48,598 bases of DNA from DATIHT01 sp035480415 (GTDB lineage Bacteria; Patescibacteriota; Microgenomatia; Curtissbacterales; GWA2-41-24). Within the stretch, counting starts at the first letter, position 1; each line of letters begins with the position of its first letter. Location: assembly GCA_035480415.1 (NCBI GenBank), contig DATIHT010000093.1:1-48598 (forward strand), in the 5' to 3' direction. Below, one piece after another: positions 31,259 through 39,656 of the stretch. Position numbers and translations under genes: made by a program. The notes beneath the pieces were generated by a model that searched no databases, was not told where the DNA came from, and saw only the letters and a list, made by a program, of their open reading frames with translations.

Positions 31259-31308
31259 AAACAAGGAACGACCAAACATATGATATTAAGGTCGCACCTT
31301 GTTTTTTT
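31257..31308 (+). terminator. GGAACG/CGCACC hairpin repeat, copy 3, acting as terminator
   Basis: Arms AACAAGG-aa-CGACC and GGTCG-ca-CCTTGTT, loop about 16 nt, followed by seven T. It overlaps the glutaredoxin stop codon region and should end that transcript. The loop (AAACATATGATATTAA) is almost the same as that of copy 1 near rsmI. Confidence 0.78.
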
Positions 31309-31356
31309 ACATTTACTACTTGATACCTGATACATGATACTTGATACACTTAAGTA
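31309..31356. repeat. TGATACCTGATACATGATAC word chain
   Basis: Tandem degenerate 8-9-mers (CTTGATAC, CTGATACA, TGATACTT) fill the 48 nt before the beta-CASP nuclease gene. A similar chain with TTTGATAC words lies before the epimerase-like gene (37940-37979). Each could contain a -10-like GATACA/GATACT. Confidence 0.5.
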
Positions 31357-32697
31357 ATGAAGCTTACTTTCCTTGGTGCAACTCGCGAAGTAACAGGTTC
31401 CAATACTCTTTTTGAAACATCCGGCAAGAAAATTCTTTTTGAATGCGGACTTTTCCAGGGAATTAAACTCGCAGAAGAGAGAAACTACGCACCATTTGCA
31501 TACGACCCCAAAACCATCGACTTTCTACTAATCGGCCATGCACACCTAGACCACGTTGGCAGAATTCCAAAGTTAGTTAAGGAGGGATTCAGGGGAAGAA
31601 TATTTTCCACAGCCCCATCAAAAGAAATCGCAAGACTGGTTTTGGAAGACAGTTTTAAACTGATGCGCGAAGAGGCCAACAGAGAAGATAAGCCACTTTT
31701 GTATTACGAAGAAGACATAACAGCTTCCATGAATCTTTTTGAAACGATAGGCTTCGACGAAGAGCTGGAAATTACCAACGGAATAAAAATAACCTTTAAA
31801 AATTCGGGGCATATTCTAGGTTCTGCCAGTATCGTCGTTAAATCGGAAAATAAAACCTTATTTTATTCAAGTGACATTGGCAATTCACCTTCTGTCCTCC
31901 TGGATGATCACCAAACAGTCGAATCGGCAGACTACGTTATTTGCGAATCCACGTATGGCGGCCGGGTTCATGAAGATATCGGCAGAAGGAGCGAAAAACT
32001 AGGCGAGATTATAAACGCCACAATAGAAAAAAACGGAGTATTGATAATCCCTACCTTTGCAATAGAAAGAACACAGGAATTGCTTTCCGACATTGAACAT
32101 TTCTGCAAAAACGCAAGTTGCGCCCTGCCTACTTTTTATCTGGACAGCCCGCTTGGCCAAAAAGTAACAGAAGTTTTTCAAAAATACCCCCAATTTCTTA
32201 AAAAAGAAATCCAAAGTGTAAATTTGCAAGAATTCCTTGGTCTAAGCAGGGTAAAAATGACAGCAACCTCCGAGCAATCCAAAGAAATAGAATTTGCACA
32301 AAACCCCAAAATAATCATGGCCGGCTCGGGAATGATGAACGGCGGCCGCATCTTATTTCACCTGCAAAATTACATCGAAGACCCTAACAATACTTTGCTT
32401 ATCGTTGGTTACCAGGCCCAGGGTACTCTGGGCAGAAGGCTTTTGGAAGGCGAGGAAGAAATCAAAATTTTTGGCAAAAGTTACCAGGTTGGGGCAAAAG
32501 TAATGGCAATAGGTTCCTACAGTGCCCACGCCGATGCTCCGCAACTTTTAAAATGGCTTCAGTCTATTAAAAACGTAAAAAAGGTTTTTCTGGTCCACGG
32601 CGAAAGTTCTCAAATGATGGACCTGGCAAAATCTGTTGAGGAAAAATTGAATCTGGAAACCGCAATGCCTCAACAAGGCGAAGAATACGAGTTATAG
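31357..32697 (+). CDS. beta-CASP metallo-beta-lactamase-fold ribonuclease (CPSF73/YSH1-like)
   Basis: 446 residues. The MBL metal site is H61-A-H63-L-D65-H66, followed by SGHILGSASIVV (His), YSSDIGN (Asp), CESTYGGRVHED, a beta-CASP insertion with PTFAIERTQELLSDI, STGAGMMNGGR-like text (here MAGSGMMNGGRIL), and C-terminal SYSAHADAPQLLKWL and VFLVHGE (RMMBL). The family processes or degrades RNA as an endo- or exonuclease. In bacteria such short forms without RNase J's C-terminal domain are usually called RNA-processing metallo-hydrolases. Confidence 0.93.
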   Translation: MKLTFLGATREVTGSNTLFETSGKKILFECGLFQGIKLAEERNYAPFAYDPKTIDFLLIGHAHLDHVGRIPKLVKEGFRGRIFSTAPSKEIARLVLEDSFKLMREEANREDKPLLYYEEDITASMNLFETIGFDEELEITNGIKITFKNSGHILGSASIVVKSENKTLFYSSDIGNSPSVLLDDHQTVESADYVICESTYGGRVHEDIGRRSEKLGEIINATIEKNGVLIIPTFAIERTQELLSDIEHFCKNASCALPTFYLDSPLGQKVTEVFQKYPQFLKKEIQSVNLQEFLGLSRVKMTATSEQSKEIEFAQNPKIIMAGSGMMNGGRILFHLQNYIEDPNNTLLIVGYQAQGTLGRRLLEGEEEIKIFGKSYQVGAKVMAIGSYSAHADAPQLLKWLQSIKNVKKVFLVHGESSQMMDLAKSVEEKLNLETAMPQQGEEYEL

Positions 32698-32827
32698 GAA
32701 ATTGGTTGTTCGGAAATTGGAAATTAGTAATGGAAAATTGATATTGGAAATTATTTTTTAAACGGATTTCATTTTTCTAGTTTCTATTACAAATTTCTAT
32801 TTTCCAAATAACTATTTTCTAATAAAT
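32698..32827. repeat. AT-rich imperfect inverted repeat, class A
   Basis: 130 nt between the convergent nuclease and hydroxyacid dehydrogenase genes. The left arm is a chain of GGAAATTGGAAATTAGTAATG words; the right arm carries CTAGTTTCTATTACAAATTT and CCAAATAACTATTTTC. It may act as a bidirectional terminator. No gene seen. Confidence 0.6.
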
Positions 32828-34504
32828 TTATTTTGAAAAAGTAATCTGGTGCACTAGGGGTTTACTACTTCTTATCATAAATTTTTGGGCATATTGCTTA
32901 GTTACGTTTAGCTTTTTATGAGGGTTAAAAATATCCATAGGATCAAAAGCTCGTTTTATTTCTTCAAATATTTCATAAATCTTTTCTCCAAATTGGCGCT
33001 TTAAATAGGGAGCACGCACCAGGCCATCGTTATGTTCACCCGAATCCGAACCGTTATAATGCCACACAAGTTCAAAAACTTTGTCCATCATTTCGTAAAT
33101 TTTTTCGCTAACACCTTTTTTTTCCATTTCTACAAGTGGAATTATGTGAAAGTTACCATTGCCTATATGCCCTGCAACCGTATACATAAGCTTGGAATCA
33201 TTTAAAAGTTTGTACAATTTCGGAAAAAACTCCGGCAGCTTTTCGACCGAAACTACAATGTCGTCTATAAAAGGTGCAGCATATTTCCCTTTAACCTGAG
33301 ATTTCAAAAGGCCAAAGCTTTCTCTCCTCATTGCCCAATATTTTTCCCGCTCCAACTCGTTGTGCGTTGTATAAGTTTCCAAATTATCAAACTTTTTTAA
33401 CTCTTCTGCTAGCTTGCTCAGATTCTTGCGGATATTTTCAACATCGTCATCTTCGTATTCCACAAGGAGCGTAAGTTCGGGTGTACCGTCCTTTTCCCTT
33501 CTGGCAAATTCAGGATGAAACACACGTATTGTTTCGTCTTCGGAAAGCTTTAAGATTCTAGAAAAACCTGTCACATATTTAAGTGCCAGATCAAAAGTGT
33601 AGTGGTCGAAAGATTCAAAACAATCCGGTTTATGCCACAAAACAGTATCTACAATTTCCGGCAGGTGATCGTAATTCTGCATAAATGCCATAAGAATACC
33701 GGCGTGTTTTTTCGCCTTTATAAGCCCAAAGGTGACTTCTGTAATAATGCCAAGTGTTCCCTGCGACCCAACGAAAAGCTTGGGCGCATCAAAATGTTCG
33801 CCATCCCAAACATCCCAAATTGTGTAACCGGCGGAATTTTTGGAAACCTTTGGCCGAAACTTCTGGACAGTTTCATGATTTTCCAGCAAAATAGCAGAAA
33901 CTTCTTTGTAAATTCTGGCAAGCGCGTCGTCTTTTTTTATTCTTTGCTCAAGTTCGTGTTTGGTAAGTTTTTTAACCTCGTACTCTTCGCCGTCGAAAAG
34001 TACTACCTTTAGCTTTTCCACATACCTGTCTGTTTTTCCGTACTGCAAAGATTTTTCGCCACCAGCATTGTTTGCAACCATCCCGCCAACGGTACAAAGT
34101 CTTTTGGAAGAAGTGTAGGGCGGCAGGAGCAAATCGTGCTTATCAAGTTCTTTTTCTAAGTCACGGTAAAAAAGACCAGGCTGACAAACAACTTCTTGTT
34201 CGCGGATATGCAACCCTACAAGCTTATTCATATGCTCGCATGTAGAAACAATCACAGAATCGTTAAGAGTTCCGCCGCTCATGCAAGTACCGGCGGCACG
34301 CGCAGTTAAGGAAAGTCCGCCAGTTTTGTTTACAAACTTAACAAGTGCTTTGATATCACCTGCATCTTTAGGGAAAACAACCACTTTTGGTTTTATCTGG
34401 AAAATACTGGCATCTCTGGAAAATTGCATAAGAACATCAGGCTCCACAGAAACTTCTCCGCGAAATCCGGCGTTTTTAATTTGATCAGGCAGTTTCGAAA
34501 TCAT
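32828..34504 (-). CDS. FAD-linked 2-hydroxyacid dehydrogenase (GlcD / D-lactate dehydrogenase type)
   Basis: About 558 residues from the ATG at 34504; the frame's extra six codons lie in the class A repeat. FAD-binding type 4 domain: LTARAAGTCMSGGTLNDSVIV, QPGLFYRDLEKELDKHDLLLPPYTSS, GGMVANNAGGEKSLQYGKT, PKLFVGSQGTLGIITE. C-terminal FAD-oxidase domain: GHIGNGNFHIIPL and HNDGLVRAPYLK, with FDPMDIFNPHKKL near the end. It oxidises D-lactate, glycolate or a related acid to the 2-keto acid. No iron-sulfur domain is fused. It closes the transketolase-glycerate kinase block. Confidence 0.9.
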   Translation of the reverse strand: MISKLPDQIKNAGFRGEVSVEPDVLMQFSRDASIFQIKPKVVVFPKDAGDIKALVKFVNKTGGLSLTARAAGTCMSGGTLNDSVIVSTCEHMNKLVGLHIREQEVVCQPGLFYRDLEKELDKHDLLLPPYTSSKRLCTVGGMVANNAGGEKSLQYGKTDRYVEKLKVVLFDGEEYEVKKLTKHELEQRIKKDDALARIYKEVSAILLENHETVQKFRPKVSKNSAGYTIWDVWDGEHFDAPKLFVGSQGTLGIITEVTFGLIKAKKHAGILMAFMQNYDHLPEIVDTVLWHKPDCFESFDHYTFDLALKYVTGFSRILKLSEDETIRVFHPEFARREKDGTPELTLLVEYEDDDVENIRKNLSKLAEELKKFDNLETYTTHNELEREKYWAMRRESFGLLKSQVKGKYAAPFIDDIVVSVEKLPEFFPKLYKLLNDSKLMYTVAGHIGNGNFHIIPLVEMEKKGVSEKIYEMMDKVFELVWHYNGSDSGEHNDGLVRAPYLKRQFGEKIYEIFEEIKRAFDPMDIFNPHKKLNVTKQYAQKFMIRSSKPLVHQITFSK

Positions 34505-34613
34505 AAATTTACCATTTTCCAATTTCCATTTGCCATTTATTTTCCATTTTTAAATTTCTAAATTGATAAATTATTAAATCAATGGAAGATGATAAATGGA
34601 CAATGGAAAATAT
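34505..34613. repeat. AT-rich imperfect inverted repeat, class A-like
   Basis: 109 nt with CATTTTCCAATTTCCATTTGCC on one side and AATGGAAGATGATAAATGG, ACAATGGAAAAT on the other (each a chain of ATGGAAAAT words in opposite orientation). It lies between the transketolase C-terminal gene and the hydroxyacid dehydrogenase gene. No gene seen. Confidence 0.55.
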
Positions 34614-35597
34614 TCATCTTGCAACTACTTTCCTTACGGCATTAACAATCGCGTCATCATCCATACCATATTTTTTAATAAGTTCCACAGGCTTACCCGA
34701 TTCTGCAAAAGTGTCCTGTAGGCCGATAAATTCCATAGGAACAGGCATAGTTCTTGCAAAAAATTCCGAAAGAGCTCCTCCAAGACCACCCATTATTTGG
34801 TGGTCTTCTACAACAACGGCATGTTTACTTTTAGAAACTGCAGACAAAATTCCCTGTTCGTCCAAAGGTTTAATAGAAGCAATATTTACAACATTTACGT
34901 CCACTTTTTGCGAAGCAAGTTTATTTGCAGCCAAAAGAGCATAGTAGAGCATGTGGCCTGTTGCAAAAATCGTCGCAACGGGTGAATTTGCCTGCCAAAA
35001 TTCCTGCGCCTGGCCTAAAAACGGAGTTTTTGCAGTTGTTATTTGTGGCGTCTTGTCTCTGGTAAAACGCAGATAAACCGGCCCGTTAATAAGAGAAGAT
35101 GCAACAGTTGCCCTTTCTGCTTCCAAACTATCACAGGGAACCAAAACGGTAACACCGGGCCAACACCTTACAATCGCAATGTCCTCTGTAGCTTGATGGG
35201 TAGCACCGTCCGGACCCGTAACAATTCCGCTATGATGACCGGCAATTTTTACATTTGCCTCGTTGTAAACAATTGTCGTTCTAATAGTTTCCCAATTTTT
35301 ACCTGGCGAAAATGTGGCATAGGAGGAAATAAAAGGAACTTTACCCGAAACAGCCAAGCCAGAAGCAATAGCCGCCATATTTTGTTCCGCAACACCGCAT
35401 TCAAAAAATCTTTCCGGGTACGCCTTTGCAAAAGCTTCGCATCTGGTCGATTCCATCAAATCAGCAGACAAAACAACCACATCGCGATTAGTTTTGCCAA
35501 GATCAACAAGCGCGTCTCCAAAACCATCCCTCGTTGGCTTTTGTTCAACGTCCGCGTCGAATATTTTCGGATTTAAAAATAAGCTAGGGTTTAACAT
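34614..35597 (-). CDS. transketolase, C-terminal subunit
   Basis: 327 residues that match the pyrimidine-binding and C-terminal domains of transketolase: TRDGFGDALVDLGK, VLSADLMEST, FFECGVAEQNMAAIASGLA (catalytic Glu), FISSYATF, HSGIVTGPDGATHQATEDIAIVR, VYLRFTRDKTP, then the transketolase C domain. The N-terminal half is a separate gene 112 nt upstream on the same strand. The split form is common in archaea and many Patescibacteria; both halves assemble into one enzyme that moves two-carbon units between sugar phosphates. Confidence 0.94.
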   Translation of the reverse strand: MLNPSLFLNPKIFDADVEQKPTRDGFGDALVDLGKTNRDVVVLSADLMESTRCEAFAKAYPERFFECGVAEQNMAAIASGLAVSGKVPFISSYATFSPGKNWETIRTTIVYNEANVKIAGHHSGIVTGPDGATHQATEDIAIVRCWPGVTVLVPCDSLEAERATVASSLINGPVYLRFTRDKTPQITTAKTPFLGQAQEFWQANSPVATIFATGHMLYYALLAANKLASQKVDVNVVNIASIKPLDEQGILSAVSKSKHAVVVEDHQIMGGLGGALSEFFARTMPVPMEFIGLQDTFAESGKPVELIKKYGMDDDAIVNAVRKVVAR

Positions 35598-35709
35598 ACT
35601 AAATTTTTAATTTACAATTTTTAATTTTTAATCAATTTACAATAAATTAATTTTTAAAATTTAAACATTTAGATTTCAATTAAAATTTCAAATTTAAAAT
35701 TTAAAATTA
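35598..35709. repeat. AT-rich imperfect inverted repeat, class B
   Basis: 112 nt between the two transketolase genes. Chains of AATTTTTAATTTTTAATC on one side and ATTTCAAATTTAAAATTTAA on the other flank the core AACATTTAGATTTCAAT, shared with the ppsA-eno gap. It lies within an operon, so it would be transcribed. No gene seen. Confidence 0.6.
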
Positions 35710-36573
35710 TTACTGATGCTCACTCACAATCTTTCCCTGCAATGTTCTAAGCTCTGCAAGCGCTTTTTTGGCCTCTTCGGCATTTGGCGGTTTGCCATGC
35801 CAAATGTAATCCTTTTCCATAAAAGAAACCCCTTTTCCGGGAATTGTGTGTGCAACAATAACCGTCGGTTTTTCATAAATGCTTTCAGCTTCCCTGCAAG
35901 CATCCACAAAAGCCCGAATGTTATGACCATCAACTTCCAAAACCTCCCAACCAAATGCCTGATATTTGGAAACAAAAGGTTCAAGCGGCATCACATTTTC
36001 TGTAAAACCGTCTATTTGAATATTGTTCCGATCAACAACCACAGTAAGATTGTTAAGTTTATATTTTGCAGCAAGCATAATAGCTTCCCAAGTGTTACCT
36101 TCCTGATGCTCACCGTCGGAAGTTAAGCAATATGTTCTGAATTTTGCCCCGTTCAACTTGGCAGCAAGACAAATACCAATAGACTGAGATATTCCTTCAC
36201 CAAGAGGGCCTGAAGTTGTTTCCAAACCGGGCAGGGCAGTCCTATGGGGGTGCCCCTGAAGACGCGAGTCTATTTTTCTTAGGGTCTTAAGCTCGGTAGT
36301 TGGAAAATAACCAGCCATTGCCATAGTTACATAGCGAATAGGGCATATATGACCGTTTGAAAGTATTAACCTGTCTCGTTCAGGTAAGTCTGGTTTTTTT
36401 GGGTCGTGGTTTAGAATATGGAAATAAAGTGCAGTAAAAATATCTGCCATCCCCAAAGGTCCGGCGCTGTGGCCGGAGCCAGCCTCCAGAAGCATTTCAA
36501 TTACCAATTGACGCGCAAAATTAGCCTTTTGGTCTAAATCTATGAGTTTGTCGTCGAGCAGTTCGGCAATCAT
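35710..36573 (-). CDS. transketolase, N-terminal subunit
   Basis: 287 residues, the thiamine diphosphate-binding domain: GSGHSAGPLGMADIFTALY, LSNGHICPIRYVTMA, LQGHPHRTALPGLETTSGPLGEGIS, and the TPP motif SDGEHQEGNTWEAI...NN (GDGxxNEG-type with QEG), followed by VVDRNNIQIDG and IPGKGVSFME. It starts 4 nt after the glycerate kinase stop, so the two are translationally coupled. It needs the C-terminal subunit encoded next. Confidence 0.95.
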   Translation of the reverse strand: MIAELLDDKLIDLDQKANFARQLVIEMLLEAGSGHSAGPLGMADIFTALYFHILNHDPKKPDLPERDRLILSNGHICPIRYVTMAMAGYFPTTELKTLRKIDSRLQGHPHRTALPGLETTSGPLGEGISQSIGICLAAKLNGAKFRTYCLTSDGEHQEGNTWEAIMLAAKYKLNNLTVVVDRNNIQIDGFTENVMPLEPFVSKYQAFGWEVLEVDGHNIRAFVDACREAESIYEKPTVIVAHTIPGKGVSFMEKDYIWHGKPPNAEEAKKALAELRTLQGKIVSEHQ

Positions 36574-36577
36574 TTGG

Positions 36578-37855
36578 TTATTTTTTGAAAACGATCATAA
36601 GATCGGAAACATTGGAAGGAAGTCTACCTGTAAGTATAGCATCGCCCACCTTTTTGAAAAAAGGAAACGTGTTGTCGTCTTTTAAATATTGTTCAATATC
36701 CAAACCAAGTTTTTTTGCATGCTCAACAGTTAACGCATCACCAATTGCACCGGCAGCTTCGCTATTGTCCCAGCCGTCCGAATCAAAAGAACAAACAACT
36801 GTGGCGTCAACCAAATTTTTCAAACTTGCCAAGACTAACTGCTGGTTTCTGCCTCCCGAACCATGACCAGTGATTTTAAGCTCCGTTTCACCGCCGCATA
36901 GCAAAATTGTTCCAACGGCAGCACTGCGGACCAAATCCGAACCGGCAAGATCTGCATTTCCAGCAAAATTTTCCGAAAAGATTACAGCTTCCAATCCTAG
37001 TTCTTCTGCGCGTTTTTGCATAGCCAAAAGAGCTGTCTCGTTAGAAATAACAAGAATATTTTTAATTTTCTCAAAATACTGTGAATCCTTCGGGGTTTCT
37101 ACCAAATCATTAAGCAAAAAAGGCAACGCGTCTGAAAGATGTCTTTTGTCTATAACCCCTTTTGCATCTGCAACTGTAGTTGAGTCCACAACAGTGGGCC
37201 CGGAAGCAATTGTAGAAAGATCGTTACCCGGAACATCTGAAAAAACCAGGTTTAAAATCGTAGCGGGAAAAAGGATTTTGGCAAGTCCGCCTCCTTTTAC
37301 AACATCAATGTGCTTACGCACAACATTCATTTCTGCAATATTGGCACCGCTTCTCAAAAGCGCTTTGTTTACATCAATTAGTTGTTCCAGGTTAATCTGG
37401 TGCGGTGCGGCAAACATTACCGAACCGCCGCCGCAGGTAACAACAAGCACCAAATCCGAAGCCGTAAGACCCGTTAATTTTGCAATTACCTTTTTTGTGA
37501 ATTCCAGATTTTCGGCAGACGGTAGTGGGTGAGTACCCAGAGTAAACTCTATTTTCTTAAAGCTGGCACCGGTTGTATCAATTACCCAACCAGCAGTAAG
37601 CTTGTTGCCAATAATTCCCTCTATAATTGCAGCATTTTGCGCAGAACCTTTACCAAAACCTAAAATGTAAACGTTTTTAAATTCCTCGAGATCAATTTCG
37701 ACATTGTCAATCTTAAGCAAATTTTCCCGGCAGGAAATCTTCTTTTTTATTACCAATTCCGGCTGAATAGCAGCAAGACCGGCCTCTACCAAATCCAAAA
37801 CCACTTTACGCTCCGGCGATCTCGCAAGTTCCTTGTAATTTTTAATATATCCCAT
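36578..37855 (-). CDS. glycerate 2-kinase (DUF4147/MOFRL type)
   Basis: About 425 residues from the ATG at 37855. The N-terminal DUF4147 domain has VYILGFGKGSAQNAAIIEG, GTHPLPSAENLEFTKKV and TCGGGSVMFAAP; the C-terminal MOFRL domain has LLCGGETELKITGHGSGGRNQQLVLASL and SFDSDGWDNSEAAGAIGD. The enzyme phosphorylates D-glycerate to 2-phosphoglycerate, the substrate of enolase. The frame opens at TTG 37906, but the ATG gives the usual N-terminus. It heads the operon with split transketolase. Confidence 0.92.
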   Translation of the reverse strand: MGYIKNYKELARSPERKVVLDLVEAGLAAIQPELVIKKKISCRENLLKIDNVEIDLEEFKNVYILGFGKGSAQNAAIIEGIIGNKLTAGWVIDTTGASFKKIEFTLGTHPLPSAENLEFTKKVIAKLTGLTASDLVLVVTCGGGSVMFAAPHQINLEQLIDVNKALLRSGANIAEMNVVRKHIDVVKGGGLAKILFPATILNLVFSDVPGNDLSTIASGPTVVDSTTVADAKGVIDKRHLSDALPFLLNDLVETPKDSQYFEKIKNILVISNETALLAMQKRAEELGLEAVIFSENFAGNADLAGSDLVRSAAVGTILLCGGETELKITGHGSGGRNQQLVLASLKNLVDATVVCSFDSDGWDNSEAAGAIGDALTVEHAKKLGLDIEQYLKDDNTFPFFKKVGDAILTGRLPSNVSDLMIVFKK

Positions 37856-37883
37856 GCCTACCTCAATAGTACTACGTCCGAGC

Positions 37884-37939
37884 CTAAGAAATCGAGGAAC
37901 GACCAAACGCTCCGCGTCAAGGTCGCACCTCGATCTTAG
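37884..37939. repeat. GGAACG/CGCACC hairpin repeat, copy 4
   Basis: Arms ATCGAGG-aa-CGACC and GGTCG-ca-CCTCGAT, with outer CTAAG/CTTAG and loop AAACGCTCCGCGTCAA. It lies between the divergent glycerate kinase and epimerase-like genes, as copies 1 and 2 lie between rsmI and the NRAMP-like gene. Confidence 0.72.
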
Positions 37940-37979
37940 CTCTTGATACCTTTGATACTTTTGATACTTTTGGTACCCT
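37940..37979. repeat. TTTGATACTTTTGATAC word chain
   Basis: Four degenerate tandem copies of CTTTTGATAC, ending shortly before the epimerase-like ATG at 37986. Similar to the TGATAC chain at 31309. The words may double as -10 elements. Confidence 0.5.
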
Positions 37980-37985
37980 TAGATT

Positions 37986-38624
37986 ATGGCTTTGATCATT
38001 CCCGGCATACTTACAGACAAAGAAGAAGAATATAAATCGCGCTTGCAAAAGGCAGATCACGCCGCACCCTTAATTCAAATAGATTTAGTAGACGGAAAAT
38101 TTGCCAACAGCACAACAGTAGGTGCAGGCGTAATAAAAAAATACCCAACCAAAAATCCACTGGAAATTCAACTCATGGTTGTCGACCCCATAAATTACAT
38201 AGACGATCTATCAAAGTTGGAATTTGTAACAAAAATTATTTTCCCTTACGAAATCGACGGTGATGTGCTGGAAGTTGCCTATCTTATTAGAAGACTGGGT
38301 AAATCTGTAGGTTTGTCCCTAAACCCAACAACGCCTGTACAAGATGTTCTCCACTATTTCGACGACATCGACATGCTTCTTTTAATGACAGGTAATCCAG
38401 GATTCTCTGGTCAGAAACTGGGCACGGAGACTTACCAAAGAATCAAAGACGCAAAAAAAATAAACGACTCATTGCCAGTAGAAATCGATATTGGAGTAAA
38501 CTTTAAAAATGCAAAGAAATTAGCAGATGCCGGCGCAGATTTTCTGGTTTCCTCGTCTGCCCTTTACAACGAACCTGATTTTTCAGTGGCCTACGAGAAG
38601 ATGCAAAAAATTGTCAATAATTAA
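37986..38624 (+). CDS. ribulose-phosphate 3-epimerase-like protein with altered metal site
   Basis: 212 residues with an RPE-type TIM barrel: IPGILTDKEEEYKS, LIQIDLVDGKFANSTTVG, EIQLMVVDPINYIDDL, LSLNPTTPVQDVLHYFDDIDMLLLMTGNPGFSGQ, VEIDIGVNFKNAKKLADAGADFLVSSSALY. In RPE the zinc is held by His-Asp-His-Asp; here both His positions are Gln (IQIDLVDG for the usual VHFDVMD, IQLMV for VHLMV), while the two Asp remain. It may be an epimerase with another mechanism or a related sugar-phosphate enzyme. It is divergent from the glycerate kinase-transketolase operon, which fits pentose-phosphate work. Confidence 0.8.
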   Translation: MALIIPGILTDKEEEYKSRLQKADHAAPLIQIDLVDGKFANSTTVGAGVIKKYPTKNPLEIQLMVVDPINYIDDLSKLEFVTKIIFPYEIDGDVLEVAYLIRRLGKSVGLSLNPTTPVQDVLHYFDDIDMLLLMTGNPGFSGQKLGTETYQRIKDAKKINDSLPVEIDIGVNFKNAKKLADAGADFLVSSSALYNEPDFSVAYEKMQKIVNN

Positions 38625-38637
38625 CGTTTATTTTTGT

Positions 38638-38979
38638 CTAGTGGTGTTCGGCTCCATCATTGAAACCATGGATTAGACCACTTCTTACGGGGACAAAACC
38701 CGCATTAGAATAAGGATTACCACTCGTTTCGCCGTCTTCGTAAGGTTGTCCATATTCTATATAAACCGCCATGTAACCACCCTCATCGACTGTGAACTCT
38801 AACCAGGTTGTTCCTGCAAGTTCCAATGCATGCTCTTCGGCCTGTTTCCTTCCTGCACGTGTATGTGGATACAACTCTCCTGTAACATGAGGTGGATCAG
38901 ACGCATTATTCTTTGTTATCACAGCATGATGAAACCTGGCTCTATCAGTTCCAGTCATAAAGTCTAATCGCTCTTTCAT
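38638..38979 (-). CDS. hypothetical small protein
   Basis: 113 residues from the ATG at 38979. Soluble, His-rich (RFHHAVITK, PPHVTGELYPHTRAGRKQAEEHA, GAEHH at the end) with LAGTTWLEFTVDEGGYMAVYIEYGQPYE in the middle, an alpha/beta pattern I cannot name. The frame extends to 39015, but an extended -10 (TGTTAAAAT, 38992-38987) puts the transcription start next to the inner ATG. Convergent with the epimerase-like gene. Confidence 0.6.
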   Translation of the reverse strand: MKERLDFMTGTDRARFHHAVITKNNASDPPHVTGELYPHTRAGRKQAEEHALELAGTTWLEFTVDEGGYMAVYIEYGQPYEDGETSGNPYSNAGFVPVRSGLIHGFNDGAEHH

Positions 38980-39056
38980 GTGCAGAATTTTAACACCATC
39001 CAGTAAATTTTTCATACAAGTTAGAAATTAACCTGGTAATCGTCTACAATAAATTA

Positions 39057-39656
39057 ATGCCCAAAATCCAAAAAGTTACATTCTTAGGATACGCAGATGC
39101 CAAAGAAGCAGACGACCCGTTTAAGGCCGCATTCGAAGTTGCCAAATTGTGCGCCGAAAAAGGATTAACAGTGGTAAATGGCGGAGGGCCCGGAGTCATG
39201 AAGGCATCCACACTTGGTGCTCATGAAGGTGGCGGCAAAGCAATAGGCATTACTTTTTACCCTGCAGACATTCCTGTTTTTGAAGGCCGTGATGAATCAA
39301 ACAACGTTGACGAGCTAATAGTTTGCGACAATTATCTGGAAAGAACCCTCAAACTTCTGGAAGTTGGTCACGTTCATGTCATTTTCAATGGAGGCACGGG
39401 TACAATTTCCGAATTTGGCATGGCATGGGGTCTTGCAAGACTTTACTTTGGACACCACAAACCCCTAATTCTTTATGGAGATTTTTGGCAAGAGATAATT
39501 TTTGCCTTCACAAAAGGCATGTATATAAGACCGGAAGAAAGACTCGTTTTCCAAATCGTCAACAAGCCCCATATGGTAATAGAAGCGATAAGCGAGTTTG
39601 AAAAAATGATAGACAAGCAAAAACATGAACACGTAGGACCGGTATTTTCGATATGA
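39057..39656 (+). CDS. LOG-family protein (TIGR00730 / lysine-decarboxylase-like fold)
   Basis: 199 residues. The signature is VVNGGGPGVMKASTLGAHEGGGKAIGI and FNGGTGTISEFGMAW, the PGGxGTxxE-type nucleotide-binding motif of LOG phosphoribohydrolases (here GGTGTISE). The family cleaves ribose 5'-phosphate from nucleoside monophosphates. The actual bacterial substrate is often unknown. TACAAT at 39045-39050 puts the transcription start exactly on the ATG. Confidence 0.88.
   Translation: MPKIQKVTFLGYADAKEADDPFKAAFEVAKLCAEKGLTVVNGGGPGVMKASTLGAHEGGGKAIGITFYPADIPVFEGRDESNNVDELIVCDNYLERTLKLLEVGHVHVIFNGGTGTISEFGMAWGLARLYFGHHKPLILYGDFWQEIIFAFTKGMYIRPEERLVFQIVNKPHMVIEAISEFEKMIDKQKHEHVGPVFSI

Noticed and set aside
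36585..37532. Plus-strand frames of 93 and 220 codons opposite the glycerate kinase gene
   Set aside because: Ser/Pro-rich composition typical of antisense reading of this codon usage; the minus-strand gene has clear family motifs.
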